A stretch of 64,000 nt of DNA from Methylobacterium oryzihabitans (GCF_004004555.2 NZ_SACP01000021.1:1-64000), one strand, 5' to 3'. Positions 52,853-64,000 are shown, numbered from the stretch's first letter. Made by a program: numbers and translations. The notes: generated from the sequence alone by a model not told the origin.

Positions 52853-54091
52853 ATGCGGGATTGGCTGATCGGGGGCGCCCTGCTCCTCGCGGCGGTCGGG
52901 CCGGGACGGGCCGAGACGCCGGCCCCGGAACCCCCGGCCTTCGAGACCTGTCTGAAGGACCTCGCGGCGCTCGCGGTTCAGCGCAGCGTCGCACCCGGCC
53001 TCGTCGCGGCCCGGGTCGAGGGGCTGACGCCCGACCCCGAGGTGCTGGCCGCCTCGCGCAACCAGGCCGAGTTCGAGAAGCCGGTCTGGGCCTCGGTCGA
53101 TTCCGCCACCAGGCCGTCCCGGGTCGAGACCGGCCGGGCGAAGCTCGCGCAATGGGCGCCGGACCTCGCGGGCATCGAGACCGAATACGGCGTCGACCGC
53201 CACGTCCTGGTGGCGATCTGGGGCATCGAATCGGGCTACGGCAGCGTCCTCGACGACCCCGCCCGGGTGCGGCCGGTGCTGCGCTCGCTGGCCACCCTGG
53301 CCTGCGGCGGCGACGGCCGCGCCGGGCTGTGGCGCGACGAGTGGGTCGCGGCGCTGCAACTCCTCGAACGCGGCGACGTCGCCGCCGAGCGGATGACGGG
53401 CTCGTGGGCCGGGGCGATGGGGCACACCCAGTTCATGCCGACCACCGTCCTGCGCCACGCGGTCGACCGCGACGGCGACGGCCGCCGCGACATCTGGGGC
53501 TCGGTGCCCGACGCCCTGGCCTCGACCGCGAACTTCCTCGTGAGCCTCGGCTGGCGGCGCGGCGAGGGCTGGGGCGGCGAGGCGCTGCTGCCGGACGGCT
53601 TCGACTACCGCCTCGCCGACGAGACCACCGAGCGCAGCCTCGCCGCCTGGGCCGACCTCGGCGTCCGGCCGGCGGACGCGGCGGCCTTCCCCGATCCTGG
53701 GGCCACCGCGCGGCTGCTCGTGCCGACCGGCGCCGGCGGCCCGGCCTTCCTGCTGCGGCCGAACTTTTCCGTCATCCTGCGCTACAACGCGGCGCTCCCC
53801 TACGGCCTCGCGGTCGCGCTCCTGTCCGACCGCCTGCGCGGCGGGCCGGACCTCGCCCGGCCGTGGCCGCGGGGCGAGCGCATGCTCACCGGCGACGAGC
53901 GGCGCGAGATCCAGGCCGGCCTCGCCGCCCGCGGCCTCCCGGTCGGCACCGTGGACGGCCGCATCGGCCCGCGCACCCGGGCGGCGATCCGGGCCTATCA
54001 GGCCGGCGCCGGGCTGGTGCCGGACGGCTACGCCGAGGCGCGCCTGCTCGACCGGCTCCGGGCCGACCGCCCCGCCGGGACGTCGCCGTGA
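52853..54091 (+). CDS. Lytic murein transglycosylase (MltB type) with peptidoglycan-binding domain
   Basis: A 412-residue exported enzyme that cleaves the sugar chain of peptidoglycan. After a signal peptide (LIGGALLLAAVGPGRA) comes the SLT-like MltB domain (about 30-330). It contains the catalytic glutamate in AIWGIESGYGS, the MGHTQFMPTT substrate-site motif and DIWGSVPDALASTANFL. A C-terminal peptidoglycan-binding domain follows (about 340-400, GLPVGTVDGRIGPRTRAAIR). It starts 22 bases after the DUF3750 gene, so the two may be one unit. Confidence 0.92.
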   Translation: MRDWLIGGALLLAAVGPGRAETPAPEPPAFETCLKDLAALAVQRSVAPGLVAARVEGLTPDPEVLAASRNQAEFEKPVWASVDSATRPSRVETGRAKLAQWAPDLAGIETEYGVDRHVLVAIWGIESGYGSVLDDPARVRPVLRSLATLACGGDGRAGLWRDEWVAALQLLERGDVAAERMTGSWAGAMGHTQFMPTTVLRHAVDRDGDGRRDIWGSVPDALASTANFLVSLGWRRGEGWGGEALLPDGFDYRLADETTERSLAAWADLGVRPADAAAFPDPGATARLLVPTGAGGPAFLLRPNFSVILRYNAALPYGLAVALLSDRLRGGPDLARPWPRGERMLTGDERREIQAGLAARGLPVGTVDGRIGPRTRAAIRAYQAGAGLVPDGYAEARLLDRLRADRPAGTSP

Positions 54092-54233
54092 TTCCGCCGG
54101 TTCCGGCCCGCCCGAGCGTTGAACGCCCGAACGATCGGTGCATAAGCTCTGCGATGCGTGCCGTTGATTTTACAACTCCGAGTTGCCTTCCCTGTCCCCG
54201 GTCGACTCTGCCCGGCCGCGGGACGGCGGCCGC

Positions 54234-56673
54234 GTGAGCGACGCCTTCTCGTTCCTGCCCCCCGGCGGCGCGACGGGAGCGGAGATCCGCGCCCGCGACT
54301 GGTCGGCGACCCCGCTCGGGCCGCCGCAGGGCTGGCCGGCGAGCCTGCGCGCCAGCCTCTCGCTGATGCTGTCGTGTCCCACCGCGATGTTCCTCGCCTG
54401 GGGGCCCGACCTGCTGTGCTTCTACAACGACGCCTACCGGCCGTTCCTCGGCTACCGCCTCGACGCCGCCCTCGGCCGGCCGTTCCGCGAGGTCTGGGCC
54501 AGCATCTGGGACGAGATCGCGCCCCTGGTCGAGGCGACGCTCGCCGGCGAGAGCCGGACCCTCACCGACCTGATGCTCGACCTCTCGCGCGACGGGCGGC
54601 CGGAGCGGAGCTGGTGGTCGTTCACCTACTCGCCGGTCCTCGACGACGACGGCGCGGTCCGCGGGCTGTTCTGCGTCACCGCCGAGACCACCGCGCGCGT
54701 CCTCGGCGAGGCGGCCCTGCGCGAGAGCGAGGATCATTTCCGGCACACCGTGGAGTTGAGCCCGCAGGTCGCCTGGACCTGCGACCCGTCCGGCGGCATC
54801 ACGTCCTATGCCAGCCGCTGGCTCGCCCTGACCGGACAGGCGCCGGGCGAGCCCCTCGGCGACGGCTGGGTGAGGGCGCTCCATCCCGACGACGTGGCGC
54901 CGACGCTCGCGGTCTTCGCCGCCAGCCTCGCCTCGGGCGATCCCGTCGACGTCGAGTACCGCATCCGCGTCGCCGCCACCGGCGAGCACCGCTGGATGCG
55001 CGCCCATGCCCGGCCGCGCCGGGACGAGGCCGGCGCGATCCTGCGCTGGTACGGCGTCGTCGAGGACATCCACGACCGCCGGCTCGCCGAGGACGCCCTG
55101 CGGGGGCTGAACCGGACGCTGGAGCGGCGCATCGCCGAGGCGCTGGCCCAGCGCAAGCTCTGGGCCGACGTGTTCGAGACGACGAGCGCCCTCGTCGCCG
55201 CCCTCGATCCCGACTACCGGGTGCTGGCCGCCAACCGCGCCTACGCCGACGAGTTCGCGCGTCTCTACGGCGTGCGGCCGCGGGCCGGCGACGACCTCCT
55301 CGCCCTCCTGGACGCCGTGCCGGAGGAGCGCGAGGCGGTGCGCAGCCTGTGGGGCCGCGCGGTCGCGGGCGAGGAATTCACCGTCGTCGCGGAGTTCGGC
55401 GACCCGGAGCGCCGGCGCGCCTCCTACGAGATCCGGTTCACCGTCCTGCACGACGGCGACGGCCGGCGGATCGGCGCGTTCCAGTACGCCACGGACGTGA
55501 CCGAGCGGCTGCGCGAGCAGGCGCAACTGGCCAGGGCCGAGGATGCCCTGCGGCAGGCGCAGAAGATGGAGGCGGTGGGCCAGCTCACCGGCGGGGTCGC
55601 GCACGACTTCAACAACCTTTTGACCATCATCCGCTCCTCGGTCGACTTCCTGCGCCGGCCCGACCTCGCCGAGGAACGCCGCCGGCGCTACCTCGACGCG
55701 GTCTCCGACACGGTGGATCGGGCCGCCAAGCTCACCGGCCAGCTCCTCGCCTTCGCCCGCCGGCAGGCGCTGGCGCCGGAGGTGTTCGACATCGGCGCGC
55801 GGCTGCGCAGCGTCGCCGAGATGCTCGACCCGGTCACCGGCGCGCGCATCCGGGTGGTGATGCGGTTGCCGGACGTGCCGTGCCACGTGCGGGCGGACGT
55901 GAGCCAGTTCGAGACCGCGCTCATCAACATGGCGGTCAACGCCCGCGACGCCATGCGCGGCGAGGGCACCCTGGTCCTGCACCTCGAATGCGGCCGGCCC
56001 CTGCCCGTCATCCGCGGTCATGCCGGCAGCCCCGGCCCGTTCGCGGTGCTGTCGGTGGTCGACGAGGGGGCGGGCATCGCGCCCGAGCACATCGACCGGA
56101 TCTTCGAGCCGTTCTTCACCACCAAGGAGGTCGGCAAGGGCACCGGGCTCGGCCTGTCCCAGGTCATCGGCTTCGCCAAGCAGTCGGGCGGCGACGTCGC
56201 GGTGGCGAGCCGGCTCGGCGAAGGCACCACCGTCACCCTCTACCTGCCCGAGGTGGCGCCGCCGCAGGCCGGCGGCGCCACCGACGCGGCTGCGGCCGAG
56301 GATGCCGGCGACGGGTGCAGCCTGTGCGTGCTGGTGGTCGAGGACAACCTGGAGGTCGGCCGGTTCTGCACCCAGATCCTCGAGGATCTCGGCCATGCCT
56401 GCGTGTGGGCGCACAACGCCGAGGCGGCCCTGGCCGAGATGGAGCGCAGCCCCGACCGCTTCGACGCGGTGTTCTCGGACGTGGTGATGCCCGGGATCGG
56501 CGGCATCGCCCTGGCGCGCCGGCTGCGCGACCAGCATCCCGACCTGCCGGTGATCCTGACCTCGGGCTACAGCGACGTGCTGGCCCGCGACGACGCGCAC
56601 GGCTTCCCGCTGGTGCGCAAGCCCTATTCCGCCTCCCAGGTCGCGCAGGCGCTGCGGACGATCGCGGGCCGGC

Positions 56674-56702
<29 letters not shown>
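54234..56702 (+). CDS. PAS-domain hybrid histidine kinase with receiver
   Basis: An 822-residue sensor kinase without membrane segments. Order: PAS (about 15-155, opening GAEIRARDWSATPLGPPQGW), PAS (about 165-285), a third PAS-like part (about 310-425), HisKA with phospho-acceptor His457 (GGVAHDFNNLL), ATPase domain (NMAVNARDAM, EPFFTTKEVGKGTGLGL) and a C-terminal receiver with Asp749 (FSDVVMPG). The first PAS type is common in Methylobacterium kinases. The GTG at 54234 is preferred; the frame is open to 54183 through a TTG. It overlaps the LOV kinase gene tail to tail by 29 bases. No separate response regulator gene is next to it. Confidence 0.9.
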
Positions 56703-58299
<1,597 letters not shown>

Positions 58300-58405
58300 G
58301 CGGGCTCCCGTTCCTGGCCGAGCCGACGACGCCCTGCGCAACAGATGAACGCAGATCTAAGATGCTTGGCGGCATCCCGACAGGATCATCCGGCGTGGCC
58401 ACATC

Positions 58406-58427
58406 GTCGCAGTATATTGACTGCGAC
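58406..58427. promoter_or_regulatory. Perfect dyad in the divergent LOV-kinase/LysR gap
   Basis: GTCGCAGT and ACTGCGAC are perfect 8-bp arms around ATATTG in the 378-base gap between the LOV kinase gene and the LysR gene. It is a plausible binding site for a dimeric regulator of the LOV kinase promoter. GGAAC nearby (58433-58437) has no CGTT at 16-17 bases, so an EcfG promoter is not supported. The rest of the gap shows nothing else. Confidence 0.5.
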
Positions 58428-58677
58428 AATCGGGAACTTTTCGGGAGGAGCAATCGCTGACGGAGCGTTGGCTCGATCGGATCTGCGTGTGTGCGGTCCG
58501 CCGGACGACCGTCTGGACTGTTGGTTCCGGTAGCTCGACCATTGCCGGGGCGTCGTGGGAAGCGCCGGCGCCGCGCCGGGGAGGCGGGCCTGCGGGCGGC
58601 GCAGGGCACGCCTGCGCCCGCGGTTCGGCGACGGCGACGCGAGGTGCTAAGGCTGTCCCCGCCATGCCCGGACCCCC

Positions 58678-59607
58678 ATGACCCCGACCCTCAAGCAAAT
58701 CCGGTTCTTCGTGGCGGCGGTGGATTGGGGCAGCCTGTCCCGGGCGGCCGCGCACCTCAACGTCGCCCAGCCGGCGCTGAGCCAGCAGATCGCCGGGCTC
58801 GAAGCGGTGCTGAAGGCGGAACTCCTCGGCCGCACGCCCCGGGGCGTCCACCCGACCGAGGCCGGGGAGCGGTTCTACCGCCACGCCCGCACCATCCTGC
58901 GGCAGGTCGAGGGCGCGGTCGCCGACCTGTCCGGGCCGTCGGCCGTCTCCGGACGGGTCGCGGTCGGGCTGCCGACCAGTGCCGCCACCATCCTGGCCCA
59001 TCCGCTCCTCGCCGCCCTGCTCGGGGGCTATCCCGGCATCCGGCCGGAACTGTTCGAGAGCTTGTCGGGCTACCTGCACGAACTCGTGGTGCGCCACCGC
59101 CTCGACCTCGCGATCCTCTACCGCGACCGCGCCGGACCCGGCCTCACCGTGCGGCCGGTGCTGCGCGAGGACCTGTTTCTCGTCACCCGGGCCGAGCCGG
59201 GCCTCGATGCCACGATCACGATGCGCGAGGTCGCCGGCCTGCCGCTGGTGATGCCGAGCCCGACGCACTCGCTGCGCACCACCGTCGAGGCGGCGTTCGC
59301 CCAGCAGGATCTCGACCTGCGGGTGATCGCCGACGTCGACAGCCTGCCGACCATGCGCAAGGCCGCCGCCTCCGGGCTCGCCGCCACGATCCTGCCGATG
59401 TCGGGCCTGTCGGGCCTCGCCGAGGCCGACCGGCCGGCGATCCGCCGCATCGTCGATCCCTGCATCACCCGGCCGCTCGGCCTGTGCCATGCCAGCGACC
59501 TGCCGCTCGTCGGCGCCATCGCGGTCGTGGCCGACCTCGTCGTCGCCGAGATGCGCCGCCTCGTCGAGACCGGGGCCTGGACCGGGGCGATGCTGGTCGA
59601 GCCATAA
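58678..59607 (+). CDS. LysR family transcriptional regulator
   Basis: A 309-residue regulator. The N-terminal helix-turn-helix reads QIRFFVAAVDWGSLSRAAAH and LNVAQPALSQQIAGLEAVL; the rest (about 90-300) is the periplasmic-binding-like effector domain. It lies 95 bases before a CoA-transferase gene on the same strand, not divergent as is usual. So it probably controls the CoA-transferase, dehydrogenase and TRAP genes that follow, and perhaps itself. Confidence 0.9.
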   Translation: MTPTLKQIRFFVAAVDWGSLSRAAAHLNVAQPALSQQIAGLEAVLKAELLGRTPRGVHPTEAGERFYRHARTILRQVEGAVADLSGPSAVSGRVAVGLPTSAATILAHPLLAALLGGYPGIRPELFESLSGYLHELVVRHRLDLAILYRDRAGPGLTVRPVLREDLFLVTRAEPGLDATITMREVAGLPLVMPSPTHSLRTTVEAAFAQQDLDLRVIADVDSLPTMRKAAASGLAATILPMSGLSGLAEADRPAIRRIVDPCITRPLGLCHASDLPLVGAIAVVADLVVAEMRRLVETGAWTGAMLVEP

Positions 59608-59646
59608 GCTTTCGCGATAGCCCGCTCGGATAATCCGACTCGATTG

Positions 59647-59659
59647 CCACAACCTGTGG
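59647..59659. promoter_or_regulatory. Candidate LysR-type operator
   Basis: CCACA and TGTGG flank ACC in the gap between the LysR gene and the CoA-transferase gene. Short interrupted dyads of this kind are typical of regulator sites. Support is only positional. Confidence 0.3.
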
Positions 59660-59702
59660 GTTCAGACTGTCCGCCAGACACCAGAAACGTCCGGGAGGCA
59701 GC

Positions 59703-60905
59703 ATGTCGGAGCCAGCGCAGGGCCGCGGGCCGGAAGGGGGGGGCGCTCCCGAGGCCGACGGGCCGCTCGCCGGGGTGCGGGTGCTCGACCTGTCGCGCCT
59801 CGTCGCCGGCAACATGCTGAGCCTGCAACTGGCGGATTTCGGCGCCGACGTCATCAAGCTGGAGCCGGGCAAGGGCGACCCCCTGCGGCACTGGCAGGAG
59901 AACGGCATCCCGGCGTGGTGGAAGGTCTACAGCCGCAACAAGCGCTCGATCCGCCTCGACCTCAAGACCCCGGAGGGCAAGGCGACCCTGCGGGCGCTGG
60001 TGCCGACCGCGCAGGTGCTGGTCGAGGGATTCCGGCCCGGCGTGATGGAGGCGGCGGGCTTCGCGCCCGAGGTGCTGCACGGCCTCAACCCGAAGCTCGT
60101 CGTGGTGCGCATCAGCGGCTTCGGCCAGACCGGCCCCTACGCCCAGCGGCCGGGCTTCGGCTCGCTGATCGAGGCGATGAGCGGCTTTGCCGCCAAGAAC
60201 GGCTTCGCCGACAAGCCGCCGGCCCTGCCGAACCTCGCCCTCGCCGACATGGTGGCGGGCCTGTCGGGCGCCTTCGCGACGCTGGCGGCGCTGCGCGTCG
60301 CCGAGCGGCCCGGCGGGCTCGGGCAGGTGGTCGACCTGTCGCTGCTCGAGCCGCTGCACGCGACCCTCGGGCCGGACGCGGCGATCCACCGCCTCACCGG
60401 CCGCTCGCCGTCGCGCCTCGGCAACCGGGTCAGCATCACGGCGCCGCGCAACGTCTACCCGACCCGCGACGGCGAGTGGATCGCCCTGTCGGCCTCGACC
60501 CAGGACATGGCGGCCCGGCTGTTCTCCGCCATCGGCCGGCCCGAGATGATCGCCGACCCGCGCTTCGCCACCAACTCGGCCCGGCTCGACAACGTCGAGG
60601 AGGTCGACGCCGTCGTCGGCGGCTTCATCGCCGCCCGCGACCTCGCCGAGAACCTCGCCTATTTCGAGAAGGCCGAGGTGACGGTCGGGCCGGTCTACGA
60701 CCCGGCCGGCTTCGCCGAGGATCCGCATGTCCGCGGCCGCGGCGTCCTGGTCGAGGTCGACGATCCGGAGGTCGGCCCGGTGCCGATGCACGCGCCGTTC
60801 CCGCGGCTGTCGCGCACCCCCGCCCGGATCCGCCGCCTCGCCCCGTCCCTCGGCCAGGACGAGGAGGCCGTGCGGGCCGAAATCGGCGCCGCGAAGCCGG
60901 CCTGA
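59703..60905 (+). CDS. CaiB/BaiF family III CoA-transferase
   Basis: A 400-residue enzyme that moves CoA between acids. Visible marks are VRVLDLSRLVAGNMLSLQLA at the N-terminus, the LGADVIKLEPGKGDPLR-like segment, GFGQTGPYAQRPGFG, and the probable catalytic aspartate in ALADMVAGLSGAF. It would activate an organic acid taken up by the TRAP protein encoded downstream. The substrate is not identifiable. First structural gene after the LysR gene. Confidence 0.9.
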   Translation: MSEPAQGRGPEGGGAPEADGPLAGVRVLDLSRLVAGNMLSLQLADFGADVIKLEPGKGDPLRHWQENGIPAWWKVYSRNKRSIRLDLKTPEGKATLRALVPTAQVLVEGFRPGVMEAAGFAPEVLHGLNPKLVVVRISGFGQTGPYAQRPGFGSLIEAMSGFAAKNGFADKPPALPNLALADMVAGLSGAFATLAALRVAERPGGLGQVVDLSLLEPLHATLGPDAAIHRLTGRSPSRLGNRVSITAPRNVYPTRDGEWIALSASTQDMAARLFSAIGRPEMIADPRFATNSARLDNVEEVDAVVGGFIAARDLAENLAYFEKAEVTVGPVYDPAGFAEDPHVRGRGVLVEVDDPEVGPVPMHAPFPRLSRTPARIRRLAPSLGQDEEAVRAEIGAAKPA

Positions 60906-60986
60906 CGCCCGCCCCGGACGACGCCCCGGCGCCACCACAACGACACGGCAGGGCTCCGACGGCCCGCCCCGGGAGGAACCCGACCG

Positions 60987-62096
60987 ATGATGCGCTTTCC
61001 CCGCAGCAGCCGCGCCGCCGTGGTGCGCGCGTTCAAGGCCCCGGTCTGCATCGAGGAGGTGCCGATCCCGCAGGAGCTGGAGCCCGGCACGATCCTGACG
61101 AAGATCGAGACCTGCTCGATCTGCGGCACCGACGTCCATCTCTGGCAGGGCTCGCTCGCCCTCAAGGTCGACCTGCCGGTCATCATCGGCCACGAGATGG
61201 TCGGGCGGATCGTCGCCATGGGGTCGGGGACCGACCGCGACTCGGTCGGCCAGCCCCTGCGGGTCGGCGACCGCATCACCTGGACCCACACCGCGTGCGG
61301 GCGCTGCTACTTCTGCACCGTCGCCCGCGAGCCGACCCTGTGCCAGTACAGCCGCAAGTACATGTACGAGCGGATGGACGTGGCGCCCTACCTGCTCGGC
61401 GGCTTCTCCGAATACGGCTACGTGCTGCCGGATTCCGGGCGGGTCCGGGTGCCCGACAACGTGCCGAACGAACTCGCCAGCATGGCGAGCTGCGCCTTCC
61501 GCTCGGTGATGAACGCCTTCGACGGGCTCGGCCGCATCGACCCGACCGACACCGTGGTGATCCAGGGCGCCGGCCCGCTCGGCCTGCTCGCCACCGCGGT
61601 GGCCAAGATCTCCGGCGCCCGCCGGGTGGTGACCCTCGGGGCGCCGGACGCCCGGCTCGACCTCGCGAAGGAGTTCGGCGCCGACGAGGTGCTGTCGGTC
61701 GAGCGCACCAGCCATGCCGAGCGGCTCGACCGGGTCCGGGCGCTCACCGACGGCCGCGGCGCCGACGTGGTGATGGAGTTCACCGGCCATCCGGAGGCCT
61801 TCGGCGAGGGCCTCGACCTCGCCCGGCGCGGCGCGAGCTACCTCGTGGTCGGCCAGCTCGGCCAGGGCAGGACGACGATCATGCCGTCGGCCATCGTCAG
61901 CAAGAACCTGCGGGTGCTGGGCTCCTTCTCGGGGCAGGCGAAGGCGTACTGGAAGGCGCTCGATTTCGTCTCGAAGCACCGGCACGAGGTGCCGTTCGAG
62001 CGCATGGTCAGCAACCGCTACAGGCTCGACGACGTGAACCTGGCGCTCACCCGGATGAAGAACTTCGAGGAGATCAAGCCGGTGATCGAGTTCTGA
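60987..62096 (+). CDS. Zinc-dependent alcohol dehydrogenase
   Basis: A 369-residue medium-chain dehydrogenase. Catalytic zinc ligands are seen in SICGTDVHLWQG and GHEMVG, the structural zinc site in CGRCYFCTVAREPTLC, and the NAD-binding motif in VIQGAGPLGLLATAVA. It oxidises an alcohol or polyol, or reduces the matching carbonyl, in the cytoplasm. It lies between the CoA-transferase and TRAP binding protein genes, which suggests one catabolic pathway, perhaps for a hydroxy acid. Confidence 0.92.
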   Translation: MMRFPRSSRAAVVRAFKAPVCIEEVPIPQELEPGTILTKIETCSICGTDVHLWQGSLALKVDLPVIIGHEMVGRIVAMGSGTDRDSVGQPLRVGDRITWTHTACGRCYFCTVAREPTLCQYSRKYMYERMDVAPYLLGGFSEYGYVLPDSGRVRVPDNVPNELASMASCAFRSVMNAFDGLGRIDPTDTVVIQGAGPLGLLATAVAKISGARRVVTLGAPDARLDLAKEFGADEVLSVERTSHAERLDRVRALTDGRGADVVMEFTGHPEAFGEGLDLARRGASYLVVGQLGQGRTTIMPSAIVSKNLRVLGSFSGQAKAYWKALDFVSKHRHEVPFERMVSNRYRLDDVNLALTRMKNFEEIKPVIEF

Positions 62097-62178
62097 CCGC
62101 ATTCGCGGGAGACGGGACGACCACCGGCGGCGAACGCCACGCCGATACGACGACAACCAGAAGACCCAGGAGGACACC

Positions 62179-63204
62179 ATGTCGCGCAGCACCCTGACCC
62201 GGCGCGGGCTCGTCGGCGCCACGCTCGGCGCCGGCCTGATCGGCGCGGCCCTGCCGATCCGCCGCGCCCGGGCGGCCGAGTACGTGTTCAAGCTCGGCAC
62301 CGACGTGCCCGACACCCACCCGATCAACGTCCACGCCCGCAAGGCCGCCGAGGCGATCCGCGAGCGCACCGGGGGGCGGGTCGAGCTGCAGCTGTTTCCC
62401 AACAACCAGCTCGGCGGCCAGAGCGACATGCTCTCGCAACTGCGCTCCGGGGCGCTCGAATGCTTCGCGCTCTCGGGCGTGAACGTGCTCTCGACCCTGA
62501 TCCCGACCTCGTCGATCTACGGCCTCGGCTTTGCCTTCCCGAACTACGACGCGGTGTGGCGGGCGATGGACGGGCAGCTCGGCCAGACCCTGCGCGGGCA
62601 GATCGAGAAGGCCGGCTTCGTGGTCCTGGACCGCATCTGGGACAACGGCTTCCGCCAGATCACCAACAGCGTGCGGCCGATCCGCGAGCCGAAGGACCTC
62701 CAGGGCCTCAAGATCCGGGTGCCGGTGAGCGCCCTGTGGACCTCGCTGTTCAAGTCCCTCGGCGCCGCGCCGGCCGGGCTCAACTTCTCGGAGGTCTATT
62801 CCTCGCTCCAGACCCGGGTTGTGGACGGGCAGGAGAACCCGCCGGTCATCATCGACACCGCGAAGCTCTACGAGGTGCAGAAATACTGCTCGGTGACCAA
62901 CCACATGTGGGACGGCTGGTGGTTCCTCATCAACCGCCGCGCCTGGGGCCAGATGCCGGCCGACCTCAAGGAGACCTTCGCCGGAGCGGTCAACGCCGCC
63001 TGCCTCGACGAGCGCAAGGACGTGGCGCGGCTCAACGCGTCCCTGCGCGAGCAGCTCACCGCCAAGGGGCTGGTGTTCAACGACGTCGACCCGGAGCCGT
63101 TCAAGGAGGAACTGCGCAAGAGCGGCTTCTACACCGAGTGGCGCAAGCGCTTCGGCGACGACCTGATGGGCCAGCTCGAAGCGGCGGCCGGCAAGCTCGG
63201 GTGA
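62179..63204 (+). CDS. TRAP transporter solute-binding protein (DctP family)
   Basis: A 341-residue periplasmic binding protein with a twin-arginine-like signal (LTRRGLVGATLGAGLIGAAL). It is a close paralogue of the protein at 6488-7513, of equal length and with the same landmarks: NNQLGGQSDMLSQLRSGALE, WDNGFRQITNS, LKIRVPV and VDGQENPPVIIDTAKLYEVQ. Membrane partners DctQ and DctM are missing here too. AGGAGG lies just before the ATG. It closes the LysR-led cluster and probably brings in the acid handled by the CoA-transferase. Confidence 0.92.
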   Translation: MSRSTLTRRGLVGATLGAGLIGAALPIRRARAAEYVFKLGTDVPDTHPINVHARKAAEAIRERTGGRVELQLFPNNQLGGQSDMLSQLRSGALECFALSGVNVLSTLIPTSSIYGLGFAFPNYDAVWRAMDGQLGQTLRGQIEKAGFVVLDRIWDNGFRQITNSVRPIREPKDLQGLKIRVPVSALWTSLFKSLGAAPAGLNFSEVYSSLQTRVVDGQENPPVIIDTAKLYEVQKYCSVTNHMWDGWWFLINRRAWGQMPADLKETFAGAVNAACLDERKDVARLNASLREQLTAKGLVFNDVDPEPFKEELRKSGFYTEWRKRFGDDLMGQLEAAAGKLG

Positions 63205-63233
63205 GGGGGAGCCGGAGGCTTCGCCCGAACCCT

Positions 63234-63563
63234 CCCCCCGCTGCGGGCTTGCAGATTCACACATCGGGTTGTGCGCGTTCTCCTCGCCCCGCTTGCGGGG
63301 AGAGGGCTGCTGGGGATCGGAACGATCCCACCCCCTTGTCGGGTTCGCAGCGAGGCGGCAGCCGAAGGTGAGGGGGCGAAGCCGGAGGAGCTCGTCCTGC
63401 ATCGCCCCCTCACCCTCGCCCTCCGAGCTTCCTTCGCCCCCGACAAGGGGGAGTGGGATCGCTCCGATCCCCAAGGCCTCTCCCCGCAAGCGGGGCGAGG
63501 AGAATCCCCGCGCCTTCTTCGGCGATGTGTGAATGCGGTAGCCGCTGCGGGGGAGGGTTCGGG
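63234..63563. repeat. Nested 330-bp palindrome
   Basis: Nested inverted pairs run from the outside inward: CCCGAACCCTCCCCC against its complement at the ends, then TTCACACATCG pairs, then perfect 26-bp arms at 63280-63305 and 63477-63502, then GGGGATCGG...GATCCCAC pairs near 63312 and 63468, and a GTGAGGGGGCGA pair in the centre. The whole can fold into one long hairpin. It fills the gap between the TRAP gene and the convergent permease gene. It is related in style to family A. Confidence 0.8.
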
Positions 63564-63601
63564 CACGGCACCTCGTCCCGGACGAGACCAAGCCGTCACC
63601 C

Positions 63602-64000
63602 TCACGCCTTCAGGCGATACCCGGTGCGGAACATCCACGTCACCGCGCCGAGGCACAGGGCGAGGAAGACCAGCGCCATGGCGAGGCTGATGCCGAGCGA
63701 GACGTCGGCCCGGCCGTAGAAGCTCCAGCGGAAGCCGCTGACGAGGTAGACGACCGGGTTGAACAGGCTCAGCGCCCGCCACACCGGCGGCAGCATGTCG
63801 ATGGCGTAGAAGCTGCCGCCCAGGAAGGTCAGCGGCGTGACGATGAGCAGCGGCACCAGTTGCAGCTTCTCGAACCCGTCCGCCCACAGCCCGATGACGA
63901 AGCCGAACAGGCTGAACGTGATCGCGGTGAGCAGCAGGAACAGCACCATCACCACCGGGTGCTCGATGCGCAGCGGCACGAACAGCGAGGCGGTGGCGAG
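63602..64000 (-). CDS. ABC-2 type transporter permease, C-terminal part (5' end outside window)
   Basis: Only the last 132 residues lie in the window; the frame runs off the right edge. Four hydrophobic segments are visible (VVMVLFLLLTAITFSLFGFV, LLIVTPLTFLGGSFYAID, VVYLVSGFRWSFYG and AMALVFLALCLGAVTWMF). The LTFLGGSFYAIDMLPPVWRA stretch followed by LFNPVVYLVSGFR is typical of ABC-2 (NodJ/DrrB-like) export permeases for polysaccharides, lipids or drugs. The partner ATPase should lie beyond the window. Confidence 0.85.
   Translation of the reverse strand, partial: LATASLFVPLRIEHPVVMVLFLLLTAITFSLFGFVIGLWADGFEKLQLVPLLIVTPLTFLGGSFYAIDMLPPVWRALSLFNPVVYLVSGFRWSFYGRADVSLGISLAMALVFLALCLGAVTWMFRTGYRLKA

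Noticed and set aside
58433..58469. EcfG stress promoter (GGAAC and CGTT) before the LysR gene
   Set aside because: The spacing is 28 bases, well over the 16-17 required.

Overview
The window is GC-rich DNA of an alphaproteobacterium. Gene content and gene order style (leuA of the alphaproteobacterial type, mmcB, PAS/LOV hybrid kinases, TRAP and ABC uptake proteins, GCG_CRPN-type secreted protein, RIME-like palindromes) fit the Hyphomicrobiales and most resemble Methylobacterium. That assignment rests on protein recognition, not on a database search. One tRNA gene, tRNA-Lys(CTT), is present.

Layout. 1-2496: end of an exopolysaccharide locus (heparinase II/III-like protein, Wzz/GumC-like chain-length protein). 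2545-5258: a carrier protein, an acyl-CoA dehydrogenase and an aminoacyl-tRNA-synthetase-like amino acid:carrier-protein ligase around a divergent promoter. 5587-11895: GntR regulator, orphan TRAP binding protein, a broken thiamine-diphosphate enzyme, an acyl-CoA ligase and an AEC exporter, which look like a carboxylate-use locus. 11903-14471: BLUF photoreceptor next to a GGDEF-EAL protein. 14818-18655: TetR regulator, a Cys-rich secreted protein and a complete class I cytochrome P450 operon (ferredoxin, reductase, P450). 19145-22956: second GGDEF-EAL protein with a damaged GGDEF domain, a PilZ protein and an amino-acid-type ABC binding protein.

23050-36291 looks like a genomic island. It is bounded by the intact tRNA-Lys gene and a diverged, interrupted copy of its 3' half, with an integrase remnant beside that copy. 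Inside are an AT-rich stretch, a 1927-residue repetitive RTX-type secreted protein, a secretory lipase, small secreted proteins, a TetR regulator and unrecognised genes.

36411-47825 is mostly ordinary chromosome: leuA with a leucine-rich leader and hairpin, lipoprotein, PhzF and NUDIX proteins, a HigBA-like toxin-antitoxin pair, pyridoxal kinase, DedA protein, a nitrate/sulfonate-type ABC operon, a PepSY membrane protein and mmcB. 47826-50731 holds fifteen copies of a 17-bp motif, all in one orientation, four of them exactly 21 bp apart. They lie upstream of a replication-initiator-like gene. This looks like an iteron origin of a plasmid or chromid, now beside core genes or marking a secondary replicon.

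51227-64000: TerC, DUF3750 and MltB-like proteins; a PAS hybrid kinase and a LOV (blue-light) hybrid kinase overlapping tail to tail; a LysR-led cluster of CoA-transferase, zinc alcohol dehydrogenase and a second orphan TRAP binding protein; and the end of an ABC-2 permease. Several families of long palindromic intergenic repeats are scattered through the window. Themes that recur are light sensing and cyclic-di-GMP signalling (BLUF, LOV, two GGDEF-EAL proteins, PilZ) and uptake plus CoA activation of organic acids.
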